From Paludibacteraceae bacterium (GTDB lineage Bacteria; Bacteroidota; Bacteroidia; Bacteroidales; Paludibacteraceae): 64,000 nt of DNA. A program made the position numbers and the translations under genes. The notes under the pieces are model-generated. The model made no database searches. It saw nothing but the letters and a program-made list of their open reading frames with translations, and was not told the origin of the DNA. The stretch is taken from the NCBI GenBank assembly GCA_017630395.1, contig JAGBVI010000005.1, positions 62,001-126,000 on the forward strand. The letters run 5' to 3'. Positions 12,001-22,400 of this stretch are shown piece after piece (position 1 is the stretch's first letter; each line of letters starts with the position of its first letter).

Positions 12001-12917
12001 AATACAAGTGGAGTACAGGAGAAACCACAGCCACTATCTCTCATCCTCTTAAAACAGATGCTTTATTTAAGGTAACAGGAATCTCAGAAAACGGATGTAC
12101 AAGTTCAAAAGAGATTACTGTCAAAGTACATCCATTACCAAGTGTTGACCTATCAGAAAACACAACAGGATGTAGAGCAGAAGAGACAGAAGTGGTTGCA
12201 AAAGCAACCGGAGGCGAGAGATACGAGTGGTGGAGTTCACCGTTCAATAGTTTTATCTCCGGAAATATAGCAGACTCTGTCATTGCCACAATTACAGAAC
12301 CAACAACCATTTATGTAATAGGATATGATTCCAACGGATGTGAAAACATAGATTCTGTTGAAGTTGATACAATAAAGACTATACAAATGGAATTCACTGT
12401 AACACCAAAGGTGGTAGAAGAATCAAATCCAATTGTCACCTTGGAAGGAATTACACCTAAAAATGCTAAGTGGATGTGGGTTCCAAGTACAACCGACGAC
12501 GATGTAATAGAAGAACAAAAGAAAACATACACAATTAAAAATGCAAAAAACAAAAATGAAGTGACATATATGGTATATGCAGTAGATGAAAAAGGATGCA
12601 AATACAAAGGCGATTCTACTGTCTATATATGGAAAGACTTCTGGGCACCAAATGCGTTTACACCTAATGGAGACCTCGTAAACGACAAATTCCATTTTAG
12701 AGGTTGTGAGTACATGACAGAATTTACATTTACCATCTATGACAGAACGGGACGAATAGTCTTTGAAGGACATAGTGCAGAAGATGCGTGGGATGGAACC
12801 TGCAAGGGAGAACCATGTCCTTGGGGAGTATATGGTTATGTTGTAAACTATGTCAGTGATTATATTAATATACATAAAGAGGGGGTTAAGAAAGGCGAGA
12901 TAACCTTAATTAGATAA
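1..12917 (+). CDS. Giant Ig/PKD-like repeat surface protein with T9SS type B sorting domain (5'-truncated by window)
   Basis: The reading frame is open from position 3 to the TAA at 12915-12917, so the start lies left of the window and about 4,300 residues are visible. Almost all of it is roughly 55 modules of about 72 residues. Each starts near a Cys (C-x-G/N), has a Trp about 15 residues later in a Y-x-W context, then T-x-Y-x-V-x-G, then a Gly-Cys pair, and ends at a Leu-Pro boundary. From about 12630 the protein ends in the gliding-motility/CHU_C C-terminal domain (FWAPNAFTPNGD, then YDRTG and GVYGY motifs), the sorting signal of T9SS type B cargo. It is therefore expected to be exported across the outer membrane to the surface or medium. 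Function inferred: adhesin or extracellular stalk; no enzymatic domain is seen. It is the tandem paralogue of the next gene. Confidence 0.93.
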   Translation, partial: LTISINGPSDAEYTWNKQNHVGQSYTDKELKEAGSYSVTALLDGCALTKDTTINIYALPVINSLNAEESVCLKSEMMITSDCMGSGALSYSWTTNKDQNSIISNTNGATLKVAPTTQDERKYYLEVTDENNCKNKDSIIIGIKSLPAIDIDGELTVCKNSDITLSVKNNLTFNWYQYDDATNKKGDLLMSGSGNDPFTQTITEDRTFYVEVENSDGCTNGEIVRVKTNELPEIKWSGENEICYGETSEIMFIAQQAGDKYTLTDENNNIETNILSKAFSPTTTTKYKIEVTSSNNCTNTGELEIKVNALPEITINNVKEGSSNICLNSEIELGAGSNVPCQFKWNTSSTEDTIKVTANTLAGFTAVLVGTDENGCVDSAKFDVIGLPLPTIEIGGVNKVCEGSTAEIYVKNVTQNMNYLWKDNNSTDVERKVTIDKDTIMYITGIDKNTQCSNEGSFKITKIKYPTLEVTPSDTTVCLGNEITFKATSDAAIIYWNGIASVNKKYKYLVNEAAEITITAEDNSCTTNKVVKVNYYELPKVEISDPGIVCENSKKELIAEVTGGSTPYIYEWSGLIASSEENKAVTNLLTPADNNEKFKVSVTDKNGCIGTDSTQVEVAENPTITIAVEKSEICEGDIAKLTASGAGNDGTYLWNTNETGAIITPTILGEISFNVTGTDHNNCVGTSEYVTIKKKDLPQLEVSGEKEICVGESTTITLSAIGSNSAKFYWIEDSEIGQYAKAIEGATRELSPTELTSYKVRIEDNGCSVESEFNIKVNSLPEIKIGSSVTENTLCLGEKITLTATGNLKNYQWSNNNNNLGTTNQIAITPTEQAEYKVIAEDENGCINSDSIVVYVNQRPKILLESADAACMNSTLALTAKDVEGYPRADEYNWGALSMNTKANVITTTHTATTTYQVIATAQNGCKDTATRKVEVIDLPTFELTNNSPLCYGEKAEISIKNADAAYSYTWPKDGTETNEGTWKETIVRNANKEYTYNVTGTISKEVENKTYQCSTEVKTTVRVNTLPEIELLGTSFICQNETSIELSVNGPTGVEYTWSAKDNSGSIEKANENSAIATPSNEELLTYYVEGIDQNNCSQKDSIFIQRAQNPEFSLAAETIFVCKGEDAELEITSDDKNIKNITWSEDGQVGNKLTITNVTEGKEVTATATSEKGCTAYKTFTIEVKNLPELKIDYKDNICKNTLATITVNGVEEIVWDNSTYTNTLTIEQILAKDSVFHFIGRNYYSNERRTITCESNRSIEIGINALPEVYFTGNTAICEGETTTIIAEGRNAIEPYKFNWGNSNEKNSITITPQQDTTLQVEVTDKNGCSQSGEYKLTVHKKPTFQIEPVVVCDGTTAELEADRSDLKYRWAGSADYSNNRTYTTSAITAPTTITVIAMDNNNCTNEDSVNVGWKPMPKLEITGANIVCYNSSVELEVKDNSGYDAPTTYVWNRQSNENEAIFVSDKITTPTTFKVIGTKDGCVDSTEKTISVNSLPNVNINGNLEVCKNETVELEGTGALRYKWNNQSYPEDGTSNETFEYKENGQNTLITVWGIDANGCENSKSAAITINPTPRFNITGDTIACYNSEILLTAKKENSTIGNLVYEWRNPDSSLVSTDEYLKVTVTKDTTFTINGTSDKGCVATKTFSIKVKQAPTIVVENYVEIVCKGKETSISLKNNASEIYWEDNLGNILSNKENVTSVISNNGTRFNVHLTNHYPLNNGVLACKKDSVFVVNVWDLPFVQITGDNEICLGDKITLTATENLEYVWVNVTKEDTLDLTTQTIIEQPTATTNYKVIATDQNSCSNEFSKTVIVNTLPTFNLTSNESAVCIGNDINIKASNTALLYNWEGNGYQSIYNHTYKVDSTQNIVVYAMDNETKCESKDSIKVEIKEYPVISIDAPDYICTGASATVLGLTDDVNYIWRENNENGEILSREKSLTLANIESDKQIYATIEKNGCTTDTTFIIRTWSLPNVKIDGSPSLSLCYDNSKELTVSGADEYIWNNDNNLTSTVYKTEKLTADTQVKVWGVDENGCKNQDSIMIYINELPTFKINGKNEICINNEIELSASNDGLSYIWKNKDEEVVSAHQYINTTITKDTTLYVVGTNALGCSKTEKHIITTKAYPVITTIADSNIVCKGEIAYIEVATDIESEYIWNNDNTETENKISKAVHEQTTFTVKATSKEGSCTTEKEYVVSTRELPTLLASDVTICKNESAILQASSSSNIKKYSWVGTDSIGSQFTTPAISEATTYTVIGEDIFGCRGEKEIAIHINDLPKFTLSNEKAVCIDGETEIVASNPTLKYDWGSGYKTDIKQTIKVEKDTTITVWAMDDNGCKTKESATIQTKALPVLKFELPSDYVCLNENITIKVSGAIDGYKWMNGSTSESITLEEVTTVQEVYVEGTTNGCVTKIDTTIKVWTLPQIGIEAASEYICKGDSIELTATGGLTGRYQWKNGATTDKIIVKPTYENMTYQVEGEDENGCKNSYSKDIIIQELPVVMIEGINEVCRGKKAELSATGSSDFYIWTTGDGVETDTIGTTTMITPVIDKDEITFRVEGKDAYGCVGYNEYAVRAKEFPILSYRTNTEKDSVCKGENFKIEVDGADSYIWQNGSTATFAESILMNPTKYTIEGTTNGCTSTLTVNVGIWQLPEFSIDGERTVCAGGEITLNAVPTIAGTSYNYVWEDYNETSASITQKLETPNTTVTYKAVATDKNKCTNFKAHSVKVNPLPTDITIAGETSICVGSETTLTATGSAIDYLWSNGTSSNEITPTITTKDSTFAVTGTDINGCQYTTEITVTTKEYPTLKIEYPEYVCVGDSATITVSGAESFVWEDTQDNNPVRKEKIDTDTKFVIEGTINGCTTREEITIRVWSLPSIWISTTDTDNEICKNESITLVASGGVSGKYVWNNDASQTEDQLTVSPKENQTYTIIGEDENGCRSGNSFEVIVNELPTVKIEGTPLICAGDNVTLRALTTGNAVKTYAWSNGEAKKEIDVPVNEETEFSVTIEDVNGCTANNRYTVATKPYPELIYNAPKHICIGDQVAVTVTGATTYKWEDAPELTANNFIDNPAKDTTYKVSGTTNGCTSYLEIPLLVMPIPEIWISSTTNEICKNTSIQMSANGGVSYQWSTKANTQSIKVTPTTTTEYRVVGTDSYGCIGEATKTIAVNELPEFKILGESQICEGNNTMLWVEGNAIRYTWTNTGEQGDTIYPIIDKSTTFTVLAENVKGCTRQESKTVASKPYPVLNYSAPEALCDGETLEIVVNGADSYKWQDGSTNNRYTETLHSSSTYTVEGTTNGCTTKEQFSVNVLPLPYIWITGSSDICLNDKVTLDAKGAATYQWETGDETNSITVTPTDTTTYVVTGTDINGCSSTTDFTVNVHPLPEVAIEGEDAICNGESVQLNASGTANEFRWSTGQEGMSIHPVITKTETFKLIGTDKFGCVKEVSKQVVMKPNPILIFNAPSSVCYGSEAKIIVTGANEFEWQDGTKGKEYTDRPENMTTYSVVGTTNGCSTQQKFQIDVLPLPTIWISGASEICENSGVKLSASGGLSYEWNTGLKSAELYANPTTTTTYEVIGKDVNGCQNKKSYTVKVNPLPNFTIEGPTQVCKGDAAELNVKGENYKYTWSNGAITSSISPIVTENTTFTVEAINEFGCTTKKNHSVLSVPYPTLIYNGPKVVCEGSKVQLTVVGADTYLWGDSVEGNKLIVYPEANTTYTVKGGTKGCYSELNIPIDILQKPTLTYQGKTNICEGELLSLTLHGANSYSWSNGNNSDKIETYQKSSTQYIVEGKDEKGCSNEITIDVTVNPAPKFEIIGRDQVCRGHETELIATGDATTYQWGFGTSDLDDYESANNTPVKVTINTPTYIFVKGINNNGCHSTQYKTITTKESPTISFEGDTAVCIGDSVHLRGLGADSYVWKQNNTVLSEEHLLAFEPTGNTRIVLTGHLDDCSSSTEIYIKTNVLPALQIMGDEAICQNQEAVLTADGAYEYKWSTGETTATISHPLKTDALFKVTGISENGCTSSKEITVKVHPLPSVDLSENTTGCRAEETEVVAKATGGERYEWWSSPFNSFISGNIADSVIATITEPTTIYVIGYDSNGCENIDSVEVDTIKTIQMEFTVTPKVVEESNPIVTLEGITPKNAKWMWVPSTTDDDVIEEQKKTYTIKNAKNKNEVTYMVYAVDEKGCKYKGDSTVYIWKDFWAPNAFTPNGDLVNDKFHFRGCEYMTEFTFTIYDRTGRIVFEGHSAEDAWDGTCKGEPCPWGVYGYVVNYVSDYINIHKEGVKKGEITLIR
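9099..11030 (+). repeat. Three-module higher-order repeat inside giant gene 1
   Basis: Within the giant gene, modules occur in a recurring A-B-C order. Type A begins with KPYP or a variant and contains GTTNGC. Type B begins IWIS and contains an SYxW core. Type C begins with F/V-x-I-E-G. The KPYP-type junctions fall at 9099, 9750, 10389 and 11028, giving periods of 651, 639 and 639 bases (213-217 residues). The same order recurs in the C-terminal part of the second giant gene. Confidence 0.8.
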
Positions 12918-12928
12918 TTATAGCGAAG

Positions 12929-12945
12929 GTGGTTACTGCAACCAC
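12929..12945 (+). other. Small hairpin just after giant gene 1 stop
   Basis: GTGGTT and AACCAC form a 6-bp perfect stem around ACTGC, 11 bases after the stop codon. It has no U-tract, so it may be only an RNA 3' structure ahead of the stronger hairpin at 13008. Confidence 0.35.
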
Positions 12946-13007
12946 TTATCAAGCCAGATTAAAACCTGTTTGACGAATGTTTGGAGCCCCTTTTAGGCCC
13001 CCTTGTC

Positions 13008-13043
13008 AGCAAGTCTGTAGCAACTGTTACAGACTTGCTTTAT
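13008..13043 (+). terminator. Terminator-like hairpin after giant gene 1
   Basis: AGCAAGTCTGTA (13008-13019) and TACAGACTTGCT (13028-13039) form a perfect 12-bp stem with an 8-base loop, followed by a short weak T-run (TTTATT). It is the best candidate for ending transcription of the first giant gene before the second begins. Confidence 0.6.
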
Positions 13044-13413
13044 TAATGAAGGTTGTGAAAGGGAGAGACTATGAATAAGAGACAAAGGATTGATGTAATG
13101 AACTCCATTTTGATTACGCAACAGGAAATCTCTAATCAAGCAATGAGAGAAGGATGACAGAAGGAGTCATGTCGGAAGGGTGAATGGAACAGAACAAAGA
13201 AGTTGCCAAAAAAAACGAACAGGACAAGAGTAAGTTACAAAGTAAAACAAGGGGAACAAGAACTTCAAAACCGACTAAAGGAGTGGTATAATCAAAAAAA
13301 TTATCAAGAATAAGTAGTAAAGTTCCTTTAAATTTTGTAAAAATAAAATTTAATATTAATTTTACTCGTTAAAGAGTGTAAAAGAATTATTACGCAACTT
13401 AAAAGAACTACTT
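13044..13413. other. Intergenic spacer between the two giant genes
   Basis: No convincing gene is seen. The longest small ATG frame noticed (13071-13157, 28 codons) has no signal or family resemblance. The last 80 bases before the second giant gene are very AT-rich, as expected of a leader, but I could not find a clean TTTG/TAnnTTTG promoter pair there. Confidence 0.5.
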
Positions 13414-16400
13414 ATGAAGAAAGATTGGTTAAGAAAATTTATATATATATGGTTGACTATGGCAACAATATTGTTGTTTCCTACCCTATCAACTGCCCAA
13501 AAAAACATTGATACACCCAACTTAAGTTTTGAGTTTGGTAACTTTACCAATTGGAAAAGGTATTATGCTTACTTTGGTCCAGTGAACTTCTTAGCAAAAA
13601 CAAACGAAAATATAAATGTATTTACCAATAGTCCTAACGCAAATCCGGTTGAAAATAGAGAAATTTGGACAGAAAAAACAAATGATAATCAAATTTTATA
13701 TGAAAGTAGAAAAGGAAATGGAAAAAAGGATATATCCGGAAAATTTGAAGTTACAAGCGGAACAGGGAAAGATCCTAACCTCATTACTAGAAATGGATGC
13801 GACTATGACCTTCCTGTTGTTCCCAAAGGATATACACACGCTGCCAGAATTGGTGCATACGCCGATGTAGAAGTAATATATGACTATTACACCTCTGCAA
13901 CATGGTATAGAAGAGCAATGGCAGAGAAATTGGAATATACCTTTACCGTAACAGAAAACAGCACTCTTCTCTCCTATCAATTTGCCGGTGTATTGGATGA
14001 GCCTGCAGCGGGAAACGTAGGTTCTCACTTTGGAGATGAGCATCCAACCATGTCGGTAAAAATCACTGCAAAAAAAGATGGTAGCACAGTTGTTTTACCT
14101 TGTAATGCCTATAGTGCCAATGCCAATTCCGGAAATGAAGACTTAATCACAGTAAACGGCTCTTGCTATAACACGAGCAATTTAGCAAACAATATGCTCT
14201 ACAAAGAGTGGGCAATGATTGCTTACGATTTAAGAGATTACATTGGAGCAACAATCACCATTGAAGCCATAGTTCATGATTGTTTATTGGAGTTATATGT
14301 TTGCAATGCATGCAATTCATGTACAGCTTCCGGAAGTGCGACAGATAAAGGAAACGGAACATACACAAGCTATTGCCAAAAATGTAGACAAACTAAAAAC
14401 GTAACAAAACGTGTCATGGCCGGTGGACACTTAGGGTATGGTTATATAACTGCAGAAACCCAACCGCTTAAATTAATCACGGAAAACTGTCCGGACGATG
14501 ATTATGTAACCATCACTGCCCCTACCGGTTTTGTGGAGTATGAGTGGAAAACAAGCACCGGTGTTTCGCTAGAAACAGTTGCCGGATCGCCTCATATTGC
14601 ACGAGTAAGACGGTCTGAGATTCAGGATGTTGACTATATCTGTAATATGTATGGAGATAATCGTGATTGCTCTCATATCACTGCTGCCGTTCGTTTAGCC
14701 AAAGAGCCAATTGTAATGGACTTTACGAGTAAGGCAACTTGCTTTAACGAAGTCTCTTTTAAGGATTTATCTTACATCACACCTCTAAAACAAAGCGATG
14801 GAACAACCTTGATTCCGGATACAATCAAATCGTGGGAATGGAGTTACAGAGAGTTTAGCAATGGAGACTACTCTTCTAATAGCATAGTCATTAGCAACGA
14901 ACAAGAGTTTTCCAAAATATTCGAATGGACTCAAAGCAATCAAGGTAAATATGAAATTACTTTAAAAATAAAAACAACAAATGGTTGCGAGGATAAAATC
15001 ACAAAAGAGATTAAAGTACTTCCTCGCCCTAACGTAGAGTTAGATGGTGCTACCAATGTGTGCGAAGGAGAGGGTACAACCCTAACTGTAACCAACCTTT
15101 CTAACCCCGAAAACATATACACATGGTACAAAGGGGACGAAGAGAAACAATCCGGAAAACAAAATTCTTTTACAATTGATGTTGCAGAAAATGCAACCTA
15201 TAAAGTTATAATTCAGCGTCCGGAAGATCAAGTAGAGTGTGTTTATGAAAAAGAATTTGAGGTAAAAACACTTCAAAATCCAAGTATTAAAACATACGCA
15301 GAAAAGAGTTACGAAAAAGACAAATTAACACAAGTGGATATCTGTGAAGATAACACCATAGATTTGCACGTTAACAACATAACTTCTAATCTGTCATTGA
15401 ACTACACTTGGAGTAACTTATCTACAAAAGAAACCAATACGGTGGGTCCGGCTGATACTACTCTTTACACCGTGGTAGCAACAACAAACGATGGTTGTAA
15501 AGCTACCGATTCCATTCGCGTGAATGTAAAGAAAAAACCTCAACTAAACATCGACGGTCCGGATGACCTATGCGTAAATCAAGAGGGTAGCTACACTGCT
15601 CTTTCTGATGTTGAGATAAATAAATATAGTTGGGATACCGATAAAGGAACAAGCTCCGAGTATAAAGTAAGCTATAATACAGCTACTTCTGCCTCAGTTC
15701 AACATTATATCAATTTAACAGCAGAGGGAATAAATGGCTGTTCTTCTACCATCAACAAAGAGATTATTGTGCGTAGCAATCCGGTATTAACGATTCCGGA
15801 GATAGCGCCAATCTGCGAAGGACACTATGTGACTGTCAATGTTTACGGTGCAGATTCTTGCCAATGGGATAATAGCGATAAAATGGAAAAAATGCCTTTT
15901 TATTGGAATGACATCCCAACCAAAAACAAATATTATATTACCGGTTTCACCCAATATAGCAGTGGACTAACTTGCTCCACTACCGATTCTGTGATTATCA
16001 AAGTAAACAAGGTTCCGGGAATTAAATTCATTGGTAATACCAATATCTGTAAAGGAGATGATGTAAAATTAACTGCAACAGATACAACAGACTACACAGG
16101 GAATAACAATCCGAACGGAACATACACCTATTCATGGAACGACCCTAACCACACCCAAAGTGCCAATATGACGGCCAGTCCAACCTCTTCTACCATCTAC
16201 ACGGTAACCGTCAACAATGGCAATTGCGCCAAAACAGATAACGTGAATATCACAGTACATAATGATCCAATCTTCACTGTTCGTCCAACACAACAACGTG
16301 TTTGTATTGGAGCAATGGATACTTTGGTTGCAAACGGTGAACCGGTAAAATATAATTGGTACGAGGGAATTGATGTGACCGGAACAGAAATTGCTCAAAC

Positions 16401-19400
16401 CGACAAGGATATAAGCGATTCATTATATGTCAGAATTGATAAAGATGTTACTTTCACCGTTGTCGGAGAGAGTCAATATGGATGTAAGACCACGTTGAAT
16501 ACCAACGTATATGTAAAACCAGCGCCAACACTAAGTTTTGCCGGAAACACAGTGATTTGTGAAGGCACACAAGTGACATTAACACCGGGAGGAGCAGATA
16601 GCTACTATTGGAAGTGGAATAAAAATGGGAAAGATACTATAAGCAACACAACCGTGTTAAAAGACTTCCCATCAGGCATAGGGGAAATAACCTATACGTT
16701 AGTCGGAATTAAGGATGGTTGCGAAGCCGAATTAGACATAACTATTAGAATTCAGGCTTCTCCAAAAATAAAAATCACAGGAAATTTTGAAATTTGTAGA
16801 GATAGTAGCACTACATTAACAGCCGGACCTGACGGAACATACACGATAAAAAATTACACTTGGGTAGGATTGAACAACAACACAAACCAAGTAAAGGTTT
16901 CACCTATCAGTAATCAATCGTATGAAGTAATCGGGTACGATGAAGCAGGATGTCCGGGCAGAGCTTCTGAAACAATTATTGTTAATCCTAATCCGATCAT
17001 CGAGATAGAGGGAGAAAACACACTATGTAAAGGAGAAACAATAGAACTAAAAGCAAAAGGAGGAGAAGAAAATAGTTACGAATGGAGCATGACTCCATCA
17101 ATAGGAGAAAACAACTTAACAGGAAGTTCGATTTCAGTTCAAATAGACACTACAACTACCTTCATAGTAAAAGGTGCCAACAAAGCAGGATGTCCAAGCA
17201 AAGGAACAAAAGTAGTGACTGTTTACAAAATACCTGACTTAAAATTCAACGCCAACGATATTTGTCGCGGAGAAATGGTAGATATAACTGTAGATGGAGC
17301 TGCAACATACGTTTGGAACGATGATAATAGCAAAACAAGTACACGATTCACAGACAGCAATGTACCTGAAAATGCAACAAGCTATACAGCAAAAGTAACC
17401 GGAACAGAGAATGGATGCTCCGCTACAGAAGAAGTGACCATCCAAATTTTTGAACGCCCGGAAATAAAGATAGAAGGTCCTCTTGCCTATTGCGAAGGGG
17501 ATATAATACGTCTATCCGGAGCCGGAGGTGTGAGCGATGGCTATAGATGGAGTGTCGGAGGTGATAATGACAATATAGAAATCATTGCCAAATCTTCCAT
17601 AACGGATATAACTTTAGTAGGTCAGAACGACAAAGGCTGTACCAATGAAACTACAGTTAATCTGACCATAAGGCCTTTACCGGCAATTCTAATTGAAGAG
17701 CCTGATAGCAAGGAGGTCTGCAAAGGAACAAAAATAGAATTAACAGCAGCTGGTGGAGATTATTACAGTTGGGAGAAACGAACTTCTCAAAACGAAGAAA
17801 ATCAACCAATTACAGATTGCACAGAAAACTGTAAGACAATACAACCAACTATTGATAACACATCGACATTCGTTGTAATCGGAGCTAAAGAATACAACGA
17901 AAATGGAGAACAATTGGTATGTAAATCGTCCGCAGAGATATCAATTATAGCAAAACCGATTCCGGAAGTAACAATTTCGGGTAACGAAAAGATATGTCCT
18001 AAAACTGCGACCAATTTAACTGCAGTAAACACAAATAAGGATGCAATCATCTCTAAATGGCAATGGCACAAAGTAAACGAAGACAATACACTCACAGAGT
18101 TATCTGAGACAAAGAGTTTTATCAACACAGGAGATTTAAATGAAAATACTACATACATTGCAACAGCAACATCAAACTCCAATTGTGTTGGAAGGGACAC
18201 TGCAACGATTCAACTTCATGACACCGTTGTCGTAGCTATTGAAGGAGTAAATTATATATGTGAAGGAGGAACAATAAATCTGAAGGCAAATACAACACCA
18301 TCAGGAGAAAATTATATATACAATTGGTCACCTCAAGGCGCAAAACAAGTTCAAACCGGAGATATACCATTATTGGAAACAACCACATTTAATTTAAGTA
18401 TTACTGATGATAACAACTGTATCAGCAACGCAAAACCAAAGGTTGTTGAATTAGTACCACTACCAAGAATTTCTATTTCTCAAAATCCAACCGGACAAAT
18501 TTGTGCAGGTAACAATATTGTAACCCTAACGGCATCCTCTTCTAACAAAGATGCAGCAGCAATGAAAAGCTACAATTGGTTTAGAATTAACGATGCAATT
18601 ATCAATGATGATAACAATGTTGCCATTGAAACTGACGACATAACATTCAACGATTTAACTTCAACAACTACAATAAAAGCAATAGGTGTTGACACATTCG
18701 GATGTCAATCTGAGAAAGAGATACATGTAATTGAGATACAAGATGCACCTGACTTGACTATAACCGGAGTTACAAAAGCTTGTAAAGGTGATATAGTTCA
18801 ATTAACAGCATCATCAAGTAAAAGTGAACCTATAAAATGGGAAAACGGAGAAGAAGCAAATGGTCCGCGCCAAATTACACTCGATGAAGTTGGAACAATC
18901 TCATTCAAGGCCGAAATCACCGTAAATGGATGTACAACTATCAAAGAACATGAAATTGAAGTGTTTGATGTTCCAAGTGTAGAAATTACAAGTATTAATG
19001 AAAAAAATTATGTATGTGAGGGCAATTCATTAGATTTGAAAGCCAACACATCTTCAACAGATATTTCAACCATTAAATGGAATATTTCATCCTCAGAGAC
19101 ATACGAAGCGAGAATCACTCCAACAAGTAGCCCTACAACTTGTAGCGTAACCATTACCAACAAGGCAGGATGTAGCGCAACCCATTCGTTTGATATAGAG
19201 ATAAAATCAAATCCAATAATCTACATCAACGATGAAACAAATGGAGAAGAAGCGGTTTGTAAGGGAGAAATATTTAATTTAACGGCTAGTGGAAATGACA
19301 ATTCTAATTACACTTGGTATCGAAGTGAAATGAAGGACGGAAATGAAATTGAAGGAGCAAACGGAGAGGTATATTCACCAACCATTAACAGCACAGAAAA

Positions 19401-22400
19401 ATATGTGGTAAAAGGAGAAAATACATTTGGTTGTTTAGGCTCTGCGGTATTCACCGTAAAAGCTAAAGAATATCCGACATTCACTGCCAATGATACTACA
19501 TCTTGTAAGGGAATGCCATCAACGGTAAAAGTAAAAACAGGAAATGCAGACTACTATACTTGGACATGGCATAACAATGGTAAACAAGAGAGTATAAATG
19601 GAACTTCATATTCTGAAATTTTAACAGCCACAAGAACTTATCAATTAACAGGAACTAAAGAGGGATGTACAACTACACCTATAACTGTAACCGCAAATGT
19701 AAATGAATTACCAATCCTAACAATCAATTCAAAACAAAACATTGGAGAAACACCTATCACAATGTGTTTCAATGATATAGACACATTGATTGTAAGTGGT
19801 GCAAATGACTATACATGGTCGAACAACAGCGGTTTGACACAAAACAACGAGCGCAGCAATGAAGCAGAAATTATGCCTACATCTGTAGGAGAACATATCT
19901 ATAGTGTGACCGGAACCGACTTAAACAATTGTACAAACACACAAGATATTGTTGTAAAAGTAAATCCTCTTCCAATTGTTAAAATTAGCGCTACTCCACT
20001 AATATGTGAGGGCGAGGAGACAGACCTCAAAGCAGAAGGAGCATTGTCATACGAATGGAGCTGGATGGAAAATAGCAACAACCAAAGTGCGACAACTCAA
20101 GAGGTAAAAATCCCATTAAATACAACTACCATATTTAAAGTAACCGGAACAGATGGAAACAATTGTAAAAGTTTGCCTGTACAACAGGTTATAACGATAA
20201 AAGAGTCACCGTCATTAAGTTGGAATCCAGATACTCTCAATATCTGTGATGGTGAAAATGCAACACTCACAATCAATGGGGCAACATCCATAGAATGGGA
20301 AGATGGCGAAAAAACCGGTTCTACAAGAACATTCTACAATTTGAATGCAACAGATGCTGTCAATGGAATTATTAAATACAAATTTACAGCCATGAATAAT
20401 GGCTGTACCAAAGATTCTTCTATTGCAATTAGAGTAAATACACTTCCAGAAATTTCGTTTGAAACAACAAGCGGAAGAGATAAAAATGGAGTAAGAATTG
20501 TCTGTGTAAACGAAGAATTCGAACTAAAAGCTGTTGCCGAAAATTCAAGTTTTATTTGGAACACAACAGAAAACAGTGAAACAATCACTAAAAAACACCA
20601 AAATACAGGTAGCGTAAATTACATTGTTACAGCAACAAACAAAACAACACAATGTAGTAACAAAAACACCTATACCGTAAATGTGGTAGAAAATCCTATT
20701 ATTAAAATCAATGATGAAATTGCAGGAGAGAGCGCCGTTTGTGAAAATAGTGAAATAACACTAGAGGCAAGCGGACTTAATAATGGTAACTACATTTGGT
20801 ATGACGAGACTGATAACACTCAGAAAGAGATTGCCAACTCAACAGAGGAATACACAACAACAATTACAACAAACAAAAAATATCGAGTTGAGGGTAAAGA
20901 TGAAAACGAGTGTCCTGGTAGCGCAACGTTCAATATAACAACGAAAGGAAATCCAACATTTAAGTTCAACCACTCCCCTATTTGTGTGGGTGAAAATGCG
21001 GTTATTAGCTTGACAGAACGTTCTGAGAATACCCGTTTTGCATGGTCATGGGAAAATGGTTTAGGTTCATTAGAAAATGCTACGTCAGTAAATCACAAAT
21101 TAGAGTCGGATAGAAAATATATTGTTACTGCAATAAAGGACAACTGTATCAAGACAGACTCTACTATAGTGACGGTTAATCCATTGCCAGAGTTTGAAAT
21201 AGTTGAAGATACAGCTATTTGCTATAATGAACCGATTGAGTTAAGCGTAAAAAGCGACAACAATAATCAATATTCTTTCGAATGGACAGATAATAGTGGA
21301 AAAAATATTGGATCAGAATATAAAATAACTGAAAATTTAAATGCTTCAGCTATCTACAAAGTAAATGTAAAGAATACGATAACTCAATGTTCAAAATCCA
21401 AGAATATTAATATAAAGGTACATCCATTACCACTATTACAAATAAAACAAGACAATGCTGCATGTATTGGAAATATTGTAGAGTTGTCAGCAAGTGGAGC
21501 AGATGAAAGCTACAAGTGGTTAAATAAAGACAAAGAAGAAGTTTCAGAAACTAACAGTACCATCTTCATTCCAATTACAGAAAAAAGCGCAGAAGATACA
21601 ATCGTATACGTAATAGGTAAAAATATCACCGGATGTATAGATACAATTAGACATCAACTCACAAAATTAGAAAAACCGGTAATAACAATTAGCGGAATCA
21701 ATGATCGTTGCGAGGGAGATGGAGAGAAAACAATCGTATTATCCGGTGCAAGTAGATATGTATGGACATCAGAAAATAATCATGTAGGAAATACATTCAC
21801 AGAAGCACTTACATCCGATAAAGAATATACTGTAAAAATCGAATCCGGGGCATGTAAAGCAGATACTTCATTTACTGTAAAAGTAAATGAACTTCCAGAT
21901 GTGTACATCACAGCAAAAGGCGGAATCAACAAAATTGATACAACCATCTGTTTGAATGATGAAATTCAATTAGTTGCACACGCTGCTAATAGTGAATATG
22001 TATGGAATACACAAGAAACGAGCGAAACAATTCCGGCAAAAGCCAATTCACTCATCTCTATGAAATACAATGTAGTGGCGACAGACAAAGTAACTAAATG
22101 TTCAAACAAGGCAGAATATACTGTTAAAGTGAATCCACTACCTAACGTTCAAATAGAGAGTAAAGAGCTCGCATATTGTAAGGACTTGAAGATTGATTTA
22201 AAAGCAAACAACAACTATACCAGCTATAAGTGGAGTGTTGCAGGAACAAACATTAGTAGTGCAAATGCTATCGAGTATGAACTAAAAGAGAACACTAAAT
22301 TCCGATTGGATGTGGTGGACGAGAATAATTGTCACAATCACGATACAATCGAAATTATCGCTAAGGAGTACCCAATTATAGCCATCAATGCACCTGCGGT

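Noticed and set aside
13071..13157. 28-codon frame between the giant genes
   Set aside because: No signal peptide, promoter or recognisable pattern; expected by chance in 500 bases.
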